In this document: piece by piece, positions 1-8,564 of the stretch
Position numbering within the stretch: the stretch's first letter is position 1
Layout: every line of letters begins with the position of its first letter
Assembly (NCBI GenBank): GCA_009930475.1
Contig: RZYC01000014.1
Coordinates: 1 to 64,000, forward strand
DNA length: 64,000 nucleotides
Source: Spartobacteria bacterium
Lineage (GTDB): Bacteria; Verrucomicrobiota; Kiritimatiellia; RZYC01
Reading direction: 5' to 3'
The notes under the pieces: model-generated
Seen by the model: the letters and a program-made list of their open reading frames with translations, nothing else
Database searches by the model: none
What the model was told of the DNA's origin: nothing
Translations under genes and position numbers: made by a program

Positions 1-839
1 ACGTGAGGACAGTGCCCGCTGATGGGCTGTCCCATTCCATGCGGCAGTGTTGTCCCTACATTGGCAATCGACGTGCCGGCCAGTGTGTCGGCCCATGCCA
101 TTTGTGATCGCAGTTCAACGTTCCCTAAATCATCAATCAGTTTCGGGAGGGCGGCTGCCAGAATCCGAATGCCCTCCAGTGCCAGTAAATCAATGTAGGG
201 TGTGTGATTGATGTTGATGTACGACTCAAATAAATGCGTAAAAACATCAAAACCTGTGGACGCCGTTACTGATTTTGGAACCGTGCACATGAGTTCGGGA
301 TCAACGATCGCTGTACGGGCAAATAATTGATCCCTGTTCCATAATGCCGACTTGAAATTTTTTGTTTCATCCGTAATCACTGCACAACAGGACATGTGAC
401 TTCCTGTACCCGATGTCGTGGGGATCATGATCATGGGCAGTGTCTTGTCTGTAGGCTGTTTTTCACAGAAATATAAATAGTCCATCGCGGTGCCTTCATG
501 AGTAGATGCGACCGCAATGGCTCGCGCGGTATCGCAAGAACTGCCTCCTCCCATGGCAATCATGAGATCCACTCCTTCGCTGCGAGCAATGGATGCCCCT
601 TCCTGCACATCGATGAGGCGGGGATTGGGATGAACTTTATTGAACTCAACGACATCAATTCCGACGCCTCGCAGGCTCTCAATAGCCGTAATAATCGCTC
701 CGGAAAGAAAGTTTTTTACATTTGGATCAGCCACCAGCATGGCTTTGTTGCCATATTGCTTTGCCACGCGACCAACCTCCTTGAGCCTGCCTGCACCAAA
801 GATTAAATGGGTTGGTTGGTATTGATTAAACGAATTCAT
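1..839 (-). CDS. Iron-containing alcohol dehydrogenase, 3' end cut by window edge
   Basis: This reading frame starts at 839 and runs off the left edge, giving the first 279 residues of a group III (Fe-dependent) alcohol dehydrogenase. The NAD-binding segment is visible as AMGGGSSCD (residues 95-103), followed by PTTSGTGS (140-147). The expected metal ligands are present: D198 and H202 in GFDVFTHLFE, H267 in TTLPHGMGQ and H276 in SGHCPH. Such enzymes interconvert alcohols and aldehydes with NAD(P) in the cytoplasm; the substrate cannot be read from sequence. It diverges from an AraC-type regulator, which is the natural candidate controller. The usual family length is about 380-400 residues, so roughly 100 C-terminal residues lie outside the window. 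Confidence 0.9.
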   Translation of the reverse strand, partial: MNSFNQYQPTHLIFGAGRLKEVGRVAKQYGNKAMLVADPNVKNFLSGAIITAIESLRGVGIDVVEFNKVHPNPRLIDVQEGASIARSEGVDLMIAMGGGSSCDTARAIAVASTHEGTAMDYLYFCEKQPTDKTLPMIMIPTTSGTGSHMSCCAVITDETKNFKSALWNRDQLFARTAIVDPELMCTVPKSVTASTGFDVFTHLFESYININHTPYIDLLALEGIRILAAALPKLIDDLGNVELRSQMAWADTLAGTSIANVGTTLPHGMGQPISGHCPH

Positions 840-898
840 ATACCTTGAAGCCTTTCTGGTAATTCTGATTTTTTCCGCGATTTGATGGTGTAAGGTAT
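840..898. promoter_or_regulatory. Candidate operator between adh and araC-type gene
   Basis: The divergent intergenic space contains an inverted pair ATACCTT (840-846) and AAGGTAT (892-898), 45 bases apart, next to the dehydrogenase start. It could be a looping site for the AraC-type regulator. This rests only on symmetry and position, so it is a weak call. Confidence 0.25.
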
Positions 899-952
899 AT
901 GCTATCGCCTAACTATTTTGAATGGTTGTAATTGTCCGTGAGATGGATATTA

Positions 953-981
953 TTGACTTTATAATGAATTGATCATAAATT
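953..981 (+). promoter_or_regulatory. Sigma-70-like promoter giving a near-leaderless araC-type mRNA
   Basis: TTGACT (953-958), a 17-base spacer and TAAATT (976-981) sit directly before the ATG at 989. The predicted transcription start falls within a base or two of the start codon. There is no Shine-Dalgarno sequence (the preceding bases are TTCCTAACC). The same arrangement recurs at 12514, 51310 and 55022. Confidence 0.5.
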
Positions 982-988
982 CCTAACC

Positions 989-1864
989 ATGAATATAGAC
1001 AAGCTTTCCAACGATCTCATTACTGCATCTCTTTCAAATGCAAAGTATTACTTCCTTCAGACGAACCCGCGAAACGTCGATCCCATTGAAGTGGTCTGCG
1101 GGGGAAGAGAGGAGTGCGATGGTAATTATTATGTTTCACGAGAAACATTCCGTTATCACTGCATTGAATACACTGCTGTGGGAGAAGGACTGCTAACCCT
1201 TAATGGCAAAGAGTATACATTATCGCCTGGCACCATATTCCATTACGGACCGGGTATTTCGCATACGATCAGAGCAAAAAACAACGGCGAGATGGTAAAA
1301 TATTTTATCGATTTCTGCGGATATGAAGCGGGGAATATGATCTATAACAGTCCGCTTTCCCAGCGGGAGCCTTTGCGCGTCACGACGCCGCAGCGTATCT
1401 ATGAAATATTTGAAAATCTACAGCGAACCGGCATCGAGCATACTGATTTTTCCACCTATATCTGTGCGACGCTGTTAAACTTGCTCATTCTGCGTATTCG
1501 TGAACGCGCGGTGCCCTACAGTGTTTCCGATGTAAGAGCTCTGGATACCTATAGTCGTTGTAAACGCTATATCGATAATAACTACCTGACGCTGAAGTCT
1601 CTGGACGATATTGTCGTAGCTTGTCACGTCGATAAAAGCTACCTCTGCCGTATTTTTAAGCGCTTCATCAACAGTTCGCCCTATAAGTATCTCAATCATC
1701 TGAAAATGAACCGCGCCGCCCAAATGCTCTTGGATGAACAATATCTAGTTCGTGAAATCGCCGACATGCTGGGCTTTGACGATCCCTACCATTTTTCCCG
1801 CGCTTTCAAAAAAACCTTTGGAACATCCCCTCGCCACTTCGTCGTCAGTGCAACCCGTACCTAA
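989..1864 (+). CDS. AraC-family transcriptional regulator
   Basis: A 291-residue protein with an N-terminal cupin-like sensing domain (roughly 30-120) and a C-terminal double helix-turn-helix (roughly 190-285). The second helix-turn-helix carries the family signature, EIADMLGFDDPYHFSRAFKK followed by FGTSPRHF. The N-terminal segment GEGLLTLNGKEYTLSPGTIF is typical of the sugar/small-molecule-binding cupin. The gene faces away from the iron alcohol dehydrogenase, and local control of that gene is a reasonable inference. No ribosome binding site precedes the ATG; the promoter position suggests a leaderless message. Its effector is unknown. Confidence 0.9.
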   Translation: MNIDKLSNDLITASLSNAKYYFLQTNPRNVDPIEVVCGGREECDGNYYVSRETFRYHCIEYTAVGEGLLTLNGKEYTLSPGTIFHYGPGISHTIRAKNNGEMVKYFIDFCGYEAGNMIYNSPLSQREPLRVTTPQRIYEIFENLQRTGIEHTDFSTYICATLLNLLILRIRERAVPYSVSDVRALDTYSRCKRYIDNNYLTLKSLDDIVVACHVDKSYLCRIFKRFINSSPYKYLNHLKMNRAAQMLLDEQYLVREIADMLGFDDPYHFSRAFKKTFGTSPRHFVVSATRT

Positions 1865-1891
1865 GGTTCTCCGCATGCTCCAAAAGGCAGA

Positions 1892-2242
1892 TTATACAAA
1901 TGGTATAGATGAAATCTCAATGTGTTCCTTTCCGTCAAGTTCGGTAATACGTGAATCAACGATTTGTTTGATGACGTCTGGGAATAGAATGTTTTTCTGT
2001 TTGATGAGTTCTCTCATATCATCTCTGAGATTATCACACGCTTCCTGGGTTGCATTATTGGCGGTTTTGAATGTGAAAATGTACTGCTCCAGCAGCTGTT
2101 CGCTTTTGTTTGGTTTAAAGCAGGCGATATTCCATGCGACACAGGCAAATCGCAGGAGGTTTTCTTTTTCCTGACGAGAGTTCGCACGATCTAAAAAACC
2201 TGTCGCCATTTCGACAATCATTGATGACATTTTTGTGTTCAT
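1892..2242 (-). CDS. Small protein of unknown function
   Basis: An open frame of 116 codons, convergent with the araC-type gene. The product is predicted mostly helical and charged (segments such as RQEKENLLRFACVAWNIACF and DDMRELIKQKNILFPDVIKQ) and has no signal peptide or membrane segment. I do not recognise a family. The ATG has no convincing ribosome binding site, although a second ATG lies four codons downstream. Coding status is supported mainly by the plausible soluble helical sequence and by the absence of any better gene here. Confidence 0.55.
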   Translation of the reverse strand: MNTKMSSMIVEMATGFLDRANSRQEKENLLRFACVAWNIACFKPNKSEQLLEQYIFTFKTANNATQEACDNLRDDMRELIKQKNILFPDVIKQIVDSRITELDGKEHIEISSIPFV

Positions 2243-2583
2243 ATAATGGTAAGGTGCCTTGCTTGCGCTATCAAAATTGTTTCAAATTCCACCGCGGAAA
2301 CAAGGCGATGTTCGTCTGTGATTCGCCTCGACCAAAAACCAGTCAAATCTCGCGCCGTCGAGTGATTACGGCGGGATCATGATTATCACAGACTTGTTGC
2401 ATCGTGTTCGCCAAGTTTTCGCGTGCCGCTGTATAAGTTATTGTTTTCGTAGGTGCGAGTGTGCCGTACACTTTAGCTGGGCTCAAGCTTTATTTTCTCT
2501 GTACATTATGCATGGATTTGCGCTGACATGATGCGACAAGGGGCAGGCAGGTATTGGTAAAATAGGGCAAGGCGTTGCCGCAT
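2243..2583. other. Gene-free stretch
   Basis: No convincing gene on either strand. The only structure I can point to is the terminator-like hairpin at its right end, described separately. Confidence 0.5.
2560..2580 (-). terminator. Possible intrinsic terminator after the UbiA-type gene
   Basis: Read on the minus strand just past the UbiA stop codon, GGCAA-CGCC-TTGCC (2566-2579) forms a 5-bp stem followed by CTATTTTACC. The stem is short and the T-run is interrupted, so this is a weak terminator candidate at the end of the minus-strand run. Confidence 0.4.
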
Positions 2584-3456
2584 TCAGCTCGCGTAGAATT
2601 TTCGTGAGGTATATCCTGCCAGCGGATAGGCGGCGATGAGTATCACCCCGAAAGGCAGGCCGATGAGGCCGGCAGCGAAGCAGCAGGCGGCTTGCAGGGG
2701 AAGCAGGTTGCGGATGAACAATCCGATGATGGGCGGGGTGGTGCGGGGAGAGAGTTTGGCCCCGAGTTTTTTTCCGCCCTGCAGGGCGAGAACCATTGCC
2801 GCGAGGGCGGGCAGTGCGGCCAGCCAATAAAGAATCCCTGAAAAAATCACCATACTGAAGCAGAGCAGGGCGGGTAGCCAGCGGCGAATGCGGACGTCGC
2901 TGCGTCTGGTTTCGTCGGCGGCGATAAAGGTGACAGAGGCGATATACCCTCCCGCAAGCAGTGCAAAAATGATAACTGCAACGGGCAGGCCTGATGAGAC
3001 AACGGACGCGCCAAGAAGTACATTAAGACTGCGACACGTCCCCATGGACAGTCCACCGATCCATGGTACTTTTTTGAGCAGGTAATTATAGACCAAAATA
3101 CAGAAGAGCAACGCGATGGCGATCCAGCCTGTGGTCCATGATGCTAGAAAGCCCAGGATGATGGCGATGCCCGTGAGCAGGATGCACGCTGTTCGGGCCG
3201 CTTTCAGAGAAATATGCCGGGCGGGAAGGGGGCGTTGGGGACGGTCACGCAGATCTTCGTGGATGTCCGCCAAATCGTTGCTGATCAAACCGACGATGTA
3301 CAGCAGCAGTGAGGCCATGGTCGCGTATGCCAGCGACATAGAGAACACTCCTCCTGCCAGCAAAAAACCTGCGACGGGATCGCCGGGGACGGTAAACAGG
3401 TTGGGAAAACGGATGAGTTGTAACCAGTGGTTCCATCTTGATTTTGATTTAGTCAT
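2584..3456 (-). CDS. UbiA-family prenyltransferase
   Basis: A 290-residue polytopic membrane protein with about eight hydrophobic segments. The first Asp-rich motif is clear: NDLADIHEDLRDRPQRPLP, matching the NDxxDxxxD...RPxRPL pattern that binds the Mg-prenyl diphosphate. A second, more degenerate Asp-containing loop, ADETRRSDVRIR, lies near residues 180-191. Family members transfer polyprenyl groups to aromatic or lipid acceptors in the inner membrane (menaquinone or ubiquinone, heme O, archaeal-type lipids, EboC-like proteins). The acceptor cannot be assigned, because no quinone, heme or ebo genes adjoin it. The start overlaps the end of the upstream VTT gene by 8 nt, so the two are probably translationally coupled. 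Confidence 0.85.
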   Translation of the reverse strand: MTKSKSRWNHWLQLIRFPNLFTVPGDPVAGFLLAGGVFSMSLAYATMASLLLYIVGLISNDLADIHEDLRDRPQRPLPARHISLKAARTACILLTGIAIILGFLASWTTGWIAIALLFCILVYNYLLKKVPWIGGLSMGTCRSLNVLLGASVVSSGLPVAVIIFALLAGGYIASVTFIAADETRRSDVRIRRWLPALLCFSMVIFSGILYWLAALPALAAMVLALQGGKKLGAKLSPRTTPPIIGLFIRNLLPLQAACCFAAGLIGLPFGVILIAAYPLAGYTSRKFYAS

Positions 3457-4102
3457 GATGTGTTTTCTTTTTTAGACAACGCATAACCAGCATGGCGATG
3501 AGGGGGAGCAGCATGGCTCCGGCGAATGCCAGCAGGAAGGAGTCCGTTTCTGTGGACGTAGCACCCAGTCCGGCGTATACCGCCGAAATACCTAGATTGG
3601 AAAGCACGCAGAGCAGGGTGAAAAGGCGCAACGGCATGCGACTCATGCCTGCAAACAGCATGACGGTTTCCGCCAGAACGGGGGCGGGTCGTGTTACAAT
3701 AATCAATCCATTACCCCAGTGCTGATAGAGCGCGTCGAGTTTGGCTATATCGTGTTCGGTCAGGAAGCGCTGCCGTAAGGTGGTTCGTCCAAAACGTCCG
3801 ATGGCGTACCCGATCAGACAGCTGATATTCATGCCCATCCACGATGCCAGCAATCCCCATCCAAAACCCAGCGCTGCGCTGCCTGCGGTACTGGCCAGAC
3901 TGGACGGAATGGGCAGGATAATATCCGATGCGAGCAGGAAAAAGATGAAAAACCATGCCGCGACAGGATGCGAGGCGGACTGATGCAGTACGTGTTGCGT
4001 CAGTTCCGTAATTTGTGTTTCAAAGAGAAAGAAAGGAATAAGAATACCCGCAAAAATCAGCGTAATCAGTATTCCCCAGCGCAGGGAGGGATGTTTTATC
4101 AT
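3449..4102 (-). CDS. VTT/DedA-like inner-membrane protein
   Basis: A 217-residue membrane protein with an N-terminal hydrophobic helix and the VTT (SNARE-associated/DedA) core: a Pro-rich turn LPIPSSLAST, a Gly-rich segment GSAALGFGWGLL, the loop YAIGRFGRTTLRQRFL, and the RPAPVLAE segment that corresponds to the conserved R-x-x-P motif. DedA/TVP38 family proteins act in phospholipid or undecaprenyl-phosphate flipping and membrane homeostasis. The exact role here is not predictable. It lies 5 nt after the dihydropyrimidinase gene and overlaps the prenyltransferase, suggesting one transcript and a possible lipid link with UbiA. Confidence 0.8.
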   Translation of the reverse strand: MIKHPSLRWGILITLIFAGILIPFFLFETQITELTQHVLHQSASHPVAAWFFIFFLLASDIILPIPSSLASTAGSAALGFGWGLLASWMGMNISCLIGYAIGRFGRTTLRQRFLTEHDIAKLDALYQHWGNGLIIVTRPAPVLAETVMLFAGMSRMPLRLFTLLCVLSNLGISAVYAGLGATSTETDSFLLAFAGAMLLPLIAMLVMRCLKKKTHHD

Positions 4103-4107
4103 GAGAA

Positions 4108-5484
4108 TCAGCGAGAATGTCCTATATAATGTCCGGTTGGCTTGGTGGCCGTAAACAGGCCGTGTTCCACGACGGTTTGGCCGTGCAGCAGAACCTGATC
4201 AATGACGCCTTTCAGGGTCATGCCTTCGTAGGCATTATAATCCACGTTCATGGACTGTTCTGCGGCGCGAATGGTTTTCTTTTTATCGGGATCAAAAACA
4301 ACGATGTCCGCATCGGCGCCGGGTCGGATAGTGCCTTTGTTTTTTAGTCCAAAGAGGCGTGCCGGTTCTGCACTGCATGTTTTGACCATCTGTTGCAGGG
4401 ATAGATGGCCTTGCGCCACACCCGCCGAATACATCAGCTCAATGCGGTTTTCAATGCCGGGCAATCCATTGGGAATCATTCTAAAGTCGTCTTTTCCCAT
4501 CATTTTCTGCGTGGCATAATTGGTGGGCGCGTGATCGGTGGCCACCGTGTTGATCCATCCCTGCGCCAGCGCATTCCAGAGGATTTGCTGGTTGTATTTC
4601 TCACGCAGGGGAGGGGAGACCACCCATTTGGCACGTTCAAAACCGGAACCTTCACAGCGCGATTTATCCAGCAGCAGATAATGCGGACAGGTTTCTGCAT
4701 AAACGGTCAGACCGCGTTTTCGTCCCTGCATGATTTCCTGCAGTGCTTCTTTGCAGCTCACATGAACAATATAAATTGGTGCGCCAGTCAGTTCCGCACA
4801 AGTTATGGCATGATGCACGCCTTCGGCTTCTACACAGGGCGGACGGCTGGCATAATGATATTCCGGACCGGTATGTCCTTCCGCCACCAAATCATCCCGC
4901 AGACGATCCACCAGCTCGGCATTTTCACAGTGGATCATGCTCAAAAGATGATGCTCCCTGGCAAACTGCAGGGTTTTGTAGAGGTCATCGTCGCTGATTC
5001 CACAGGAGTCTTTATAGGCCAGATAGAGTTTTATGGATCGCAGGCTGTCGGTCTCAATCAGTTCGCATAATTCCTTTTCAACGGATGCATTGAACGCGGA
5101 TACGGTCATATGCAATCCGTGGTCACAAAAGGATTGTCCAACACTTTTATCCTTCCAGATATGCATGGCCTCACGAAGCGACTGACCCCGTTCCGGTGCC
5201 ACAAAATCGAACAGACAGGTGGTGCCGCCCATGAGAGCCGCGCGACTGCCGGTTTCATAAGTGTCGGCGGTACATGTCCCGCTGAAAGGGAGATAAATAT
5301 GCGTATGCACATCGATGAACCCCGGGAAAACCAGTTTCCCCTGAGCGTCGATCACCTCGGCATCGTCTGGCGCATCCATGTGCTGGCCCACCTGGGTGAT
5401 CACTCCATTTTCAACCAGCACATCGCCCGCAAAATCGGCATCGGCGTTGACAATGTGTCCGCCACGAAGGATAATTCTATGCAT
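4108..5484 (-). CDS. Dihydropyrimidinase / D-hydantoinase family amidohydrolase
   Basis: A 458-residue cyclic amidohydrolase with an intact dinuclear metal site: H60 and H62 in DVHTHIYLPF, a lysine for carboxylation at K152 in SIKLYLAYK, H185 in MIHCENA, H241 in IVHVSCKEA and D317 in VATDHAPTN. The N-terminal beta-sandwich (1-50) and C-terminal part (GADADIVVFDPD) complete the fold. The enzyme opens dihydropyrimidine or hydantoin rings in the cytoplasm. It begins 1 nt after the MetH stop and is followed closely by the VTT gene. The pairing with a corrinoid methionine synthase is unusual, and I cannot name the physiological substrate. Family assignment is firm; substrate is not. Confidence 0.92.
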   Translation of the reverse strand: MHRIILRGGHIVNADADFAGDVLVENGVITQVGQHMDAPDDAEVIDAQGKLVFPGFIDVHTHIYLPFSGTCTADTYETGSRAALMGGTTCLFDFVAPERGQSLREAMHIWKDKSVGQSFCDHGLHMTVSAFNASVEKELCELIETDSLRSIKLYLAYKDSCGISDDDLYKTLQFAREHHLLSMIHCENAELVDRLRDDLVAEGHTGPEYHYASRPPCVEAEGVHHAITCAELTGAPIYIVHVSCKEALQEIMQGRKRGLTVYAETCPHYLLLDKSRCEGSGFERAKWVVSPPLREKYNQQILWNALAQGWINTVATDHAPTNYATQKMMGKDDFRMIPNGLPGIENRIELMYSAGVAQGHLSLQQMVKTCSAEPARLFGLKNKGTIRPGADADIVVFDPDKKKTIRAAEQSMNVDYNAYEGMTLKGVIDQVLLHGQTVVEHGLFTATKPTGHYIGHSR

Positions 5485-5485
5485 T

Positions 5486-7927
5486 TTATTCCTCTTTCAG
5501 CTGCGTTAAACTGCGAGCCAGACGCACGGCCTCCATGGCATCAGCCGAATAGCCGTGGGCATTAATTTCATCTGCATAATTCTGGTCGACCACCGCGCCG
5601 CCAATCATGATTTTTGCCGGCAGCTTTTCCTTTTTTACCAGTTCAACGACATCGATCATCGACGTCATGGTGGTGGTCATCAAGGCCGACAGGCCGATGA
5701 CCTTTGCGTCATGCTGTCTGGCCGCTTCGACAATCGTCTCGGCACTGACATTCTTGCCCAGATCAACGACGGTAAAGCCATAATTTCGTAACATCAGTGC
5801 TACGATGTTCTTGCCGATATCATGAATATCGCCTTTCACCGTGGCCAGAATCACGACAGGGCCCGCTTTTTTATCAGCACTGTTCTTTTGCAGCAACGGT
5901 TCCAGCTCTGTGAAGCCCGCGCGCATGGCATCGGCACTCATGATGAGTTGGGGCAGAAAATACTTTTTATCATCGAACAGCTGGCCGACCTTTTCGATTC
6001 CGGGAATGAGAAAATCATCCACGATGGCCGACGGCTCCAGTTCGGCCTTCACTGCCTGCTGAATCAGATTCGGCATGTCGTCTTTATCTCCAGCCAGCAC
6101 CGCATCAAAGATGCACGCACCGGGAGATCGATTATCGATTTTTGGTTTAGGGGCTGTCAGTCCTTCCTGATTGCTGAATCGGCTGATATAGCGACGCAGC
6201 TGCGAATCCCTGCCGTTCAGTGCGTCGCCCGCAAAGACCAGATTCATCAACATGTCCGACGACGGATTGGCAATGGCCATGGACAGCCCCCGACTGATAG
6301 CCATGGTCAGAAAGGCCGCATTGGCCCAGGGCCGCTGAGGCAGTCCAAAGGATACATTGGACAGACCGCAAATGGTATTTACGCCCAGACCGCGACTGCA
6401 CCATTCAATTAAATCCAGCGTGACAGATGCCGCTTCCGGATTCGATGAAACCGTCATGACTAGTCCGTCGACCACCACATCTGCGGCTTCATATCCGAAT
6501 GGCGCGGCATGCGAGAGGATTTCTGTTACAATGGATTTACGTTCCTCCACCGTGGTCGGAATACCTTTGTCGTTCAACGGCAGAATAATAAACATGGCTC
6601 CGTATTTTGCGGCAATGGGCAGCATTTTTTCCAGCCGTTCCTTCTCTGCATTGATGGAATTCAACAGGGCGCGTCCGGGATAGATGCGCAGGGCCTTTTC
6701 AACCACTTCCGGCGACGAACTGTCGATGCACAGCGGCAGTGCGCTAATTTTCGAAAGCAGACTCACCGATTTGTGCATCATATCTTTTTCATCAATGCCC
6801 GAGAGACCCATATTCACATCAAGAATGGCGGCTCCGGCGGCGGCCTGATCGGCGGCATATTTCTTCACCAGCTGCAAACTGCCTGCGCGTAATTCCGCCT
6901 GAAGAGCTTTCTTCCCCGTGGGATTAATGCGTTCGCCCACCACAGAAAAGGGTTCATTCATCCGCATGGTGTGCGTCTGACGGGCGGACGAAACGGCACT
7001 GATGGATGTGATCTCCGGCACGCGCACGGTCAATGATTCAGATATTATATTGGCTTCTGCGATATACGAGGGTGCCGTACCACAGCAGCCGCCCAGAAGA
7101 TTGACGCCGGCTTCTATAAAAGCGGGAACGTAGGAGGCAAATTCATTTGCGTCCATATCAAACACGGTTTTTCCGTCTTTCAGCTTGGGCATCCCCGCAT
7201 TGGGCTTGGCCAGCAGGGGAACGGTGGCGCAGGGTTTGATCGAACGAATCACTTCCAGCATCTGTTCCGGGCCGGTGGAACAGTTACAGCCCACCGCATC
7301 GGCTCCCAGAGATTGGAGGGTGATTAATGCCGTCAGCGGATCGGTTCCCGTCAGGGTGCGTCCGCCGTCTTCATACGTCATGCTGACCATAACGGCCAGA
7401 TCGCAGGTTTCACGAATCGCAATGAGTGCGGCACGGGCTTCCTGAATATCCATCATGGTTTCAATGACAAATCCGTCGACGCCGCCTTCCAGCAGACCCG
7501 CAACCTGTTCCTTGTATACCGCTACTGCGTCGTCAAAATCGAGATCGCCGAAGGGTTCAACAAATTGTCCGGTCGGGGCCATATCGCCGAAACAAAAACC
7601 GTCGCGGCCCATCGCCTGCCGTGATAGTCGTGCCAGATCGCGGTTCATTTCATGCACTTTGTCGCCCAGCCCGAATTCTTCCAGCTTGAGACGGTTGCAG
7701 CCGAAGGTGCAGGTGTACACAATCTGACTGCCTGCTGCGTGGTAGGCTTTCTGAATGTCGATGATTGATTGCGGATTTTCTAAAACCCATTGTTCGGGGC
7801 AGACGCCCTGCGGCATGCCTTTTAGTGCCAGTTGGGTTCCCGTCGCTCCATCGAGCAGTTTCAATGCGCCACTTGCGGCCCACGTTTTAAATTCTTTTCT
7901 ATTCATGTTCTTCATATCCTGTTTCAT
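5486..7927 (-). CDS. metH: Cobalamin-dependent methionine synthase lacking the activation domain
   Basis: 813 residues in the MetH domain order without the C-terminal reactivation domain. Residues 20-295 form the homocysteine methyltransferase barrel, with zinc ligands C216 (VGCNCSTG) and C281/C282 (GGCCG). Residues 325-590 form the pterin-binding barrel, starting FSVVGERINPTGKK. Residues 600-690 are the cobalamin cap. Residues 695-813 are the B12-binding Rossmann domain, with the lower axial ligand H702 in GDIHDIGKN. The enzyme transfers methyl from methyltetrahydrofolate to homocysteine through methylcobalamin. The missing domain is encoded by the gene directly upstream, as in the Thermotoga arrangement. 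Start codons at 7927, 7915 and 7906 are all possible; the last gives the smallest overlap. Confidence 0.93.
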   Translation of the reverse strand: MKQDMKNMNRKEFKTWAASGALKLLDGATGTQLALKGMPQGVCPEQWVLENPQSIIDIQKAYHAAGSQIVYTCTFGCNRLKLEEFGLGDKVHEMNRDLARLSRQAMGRDGFCFGDMAPTGQFVEPFGDLDFDDAVAVYKEQVAGLLEGGVDGFVIETMMDIQEARAALIAIRETCDLAVMVSMTYEDGGRTLTGTDPLTALITLQSLGADAVGCNCSTGPEQMLEVIRSIKPCATVPLLAKPNAGMPKLKDGKTVFDMDANEFASYVPAFIEAGVNLLGGCCGTAPSYIAEANIISESLTVRVPEITSISAVSSARQTHTMRMNEPFSVVGERINPTGKKALQAELRAGSLQLVKKYAADQAAAGAAILDVNMGLSGIDEKDMMHKSVSLLSKISALPLCIDSSSPEVVEKALRIYPGRALLNSINAEKERLEKMLPIAAKYGAMFIILPLNDKGIPTTVEERKSIVTEILSHAAPFGYEAADVVVDGLVMTVSSNPEAASVTLDLIEWCSRGLGVNTICGLSNVSFGLPQRPWANAAFLTMAISRGLSMAIANPSSDMLMNLVFAGDALNGRDSQLRRYISRFSNQEGLTAPKPKIDNRSPGACIFDAVLAGDKDDMPNLIQQAVKAELEPSAIVDDFLIPGIEKVGQLFDDKKYFLPQLIMSADAMRAGFTELEPLLQKNSADKKAGPVVILATVKGDIHDIGKNIVALMLRNYGFTVVDLGKNVSAETIVEAARQHDAKVIGLSALMTTTMTSMIDVVELVKKEKLPAKIMIGGAVVDQNYADEINAHGYSADAMEAVRLARSLTQLKEE

Positions 7928-8564
7928 TAACGACGCTTGAAATGGGGCCGAGACCGGCCAGTGCCAATACGGATTTCTCTGGCTGCATCAAGTAATTTTC
8001 CGAAATCGAAACACCTAGCTTATGCATTTCCGTGAGTTCAAACAATATTTTCTGGTGGCTCAAATGCAAATCACCATATCCCGGTGAAAATCTTCGTGCG
8101 GTCAGGGTTGTTCCGTTGCGTCGAATGATCGTTTTAATATAGCGGAAAAGCCAGCCCAGCGCAGCATCGGCCAGCTGCCCGCCTACCTGATCGAATATCA
8201 CCGCATCGGCTGTCCGGCCTGTCTGCGTCATGGCGGCCACCGTATCCACGATGGTTCGGCCGCACGTTGTGCCGCCTAAGACCACGTGCGTGCATCCCTG
8301 CATCATTTTTACCACGTCTCTGCTGGTGATTGTGTGGCCGGTTTCCAACAGCAGGGTTTCTTCGGTGCGTGTCTGGATGGCTATGCTCGTCCATATTCCA
8401 CGCGGATGACAGAAGGTGATGGCCTCATCGATGACGGCGTGGACGGCCCGTTCCTGCTCGTGCGTCATTTCTGTATTGTTGCGTCGATAACCTAGACGAT
8501 AAAGAACCAGGTTGCGCGGGCATTCAGCAGGGATATTGTCTATAAGAAGCGGTCTTTTTTTCAT
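7899..8564 (-). CDS. MetH reactivation-domain protein (stand-alone)
   Basis: A 221-residue protein resembling the S-adenosylmethionine-binding activation domain of methionine synthase as a free-standing subunit. The key motif is RRFSPGYGDLHLSHQ, which corresponds to the Arg...Gly-Tyr region that binds AdoMet in the MetH activation domain. The gene overlaps the metH frame by up to 29 nt and follows the histidine kinase with a 4-nt ATGA overlap. The likely role is reductive remethylation of inactive cob(II)alamin on the neighbouring MetH. The structural precedent is the separate Thermotoga MetH reactivation protein (established knowledge). Which electron donor is used is not visible. Confidence 0.85.
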   Translation of the reverse strand: MKKRPLLIDNIPAECPRNLVLYRLGYRRNNTEMTHEQERAVHAVIDEAITFCHPRGIWTSIAIQTRTEETLLLETGHTITSRDVVKMMQGCTHVVLGGTTCGRTIVDTVAAMTQTGRTADAVIFDQVGGQLADAALGWLFRYIKTIIRRNGTTLTARRFSPGYGDLHLSHQKILFELTEMHKLGVSISENYLMQPEKSVLALAGLGPISSVVNETGYEEHE

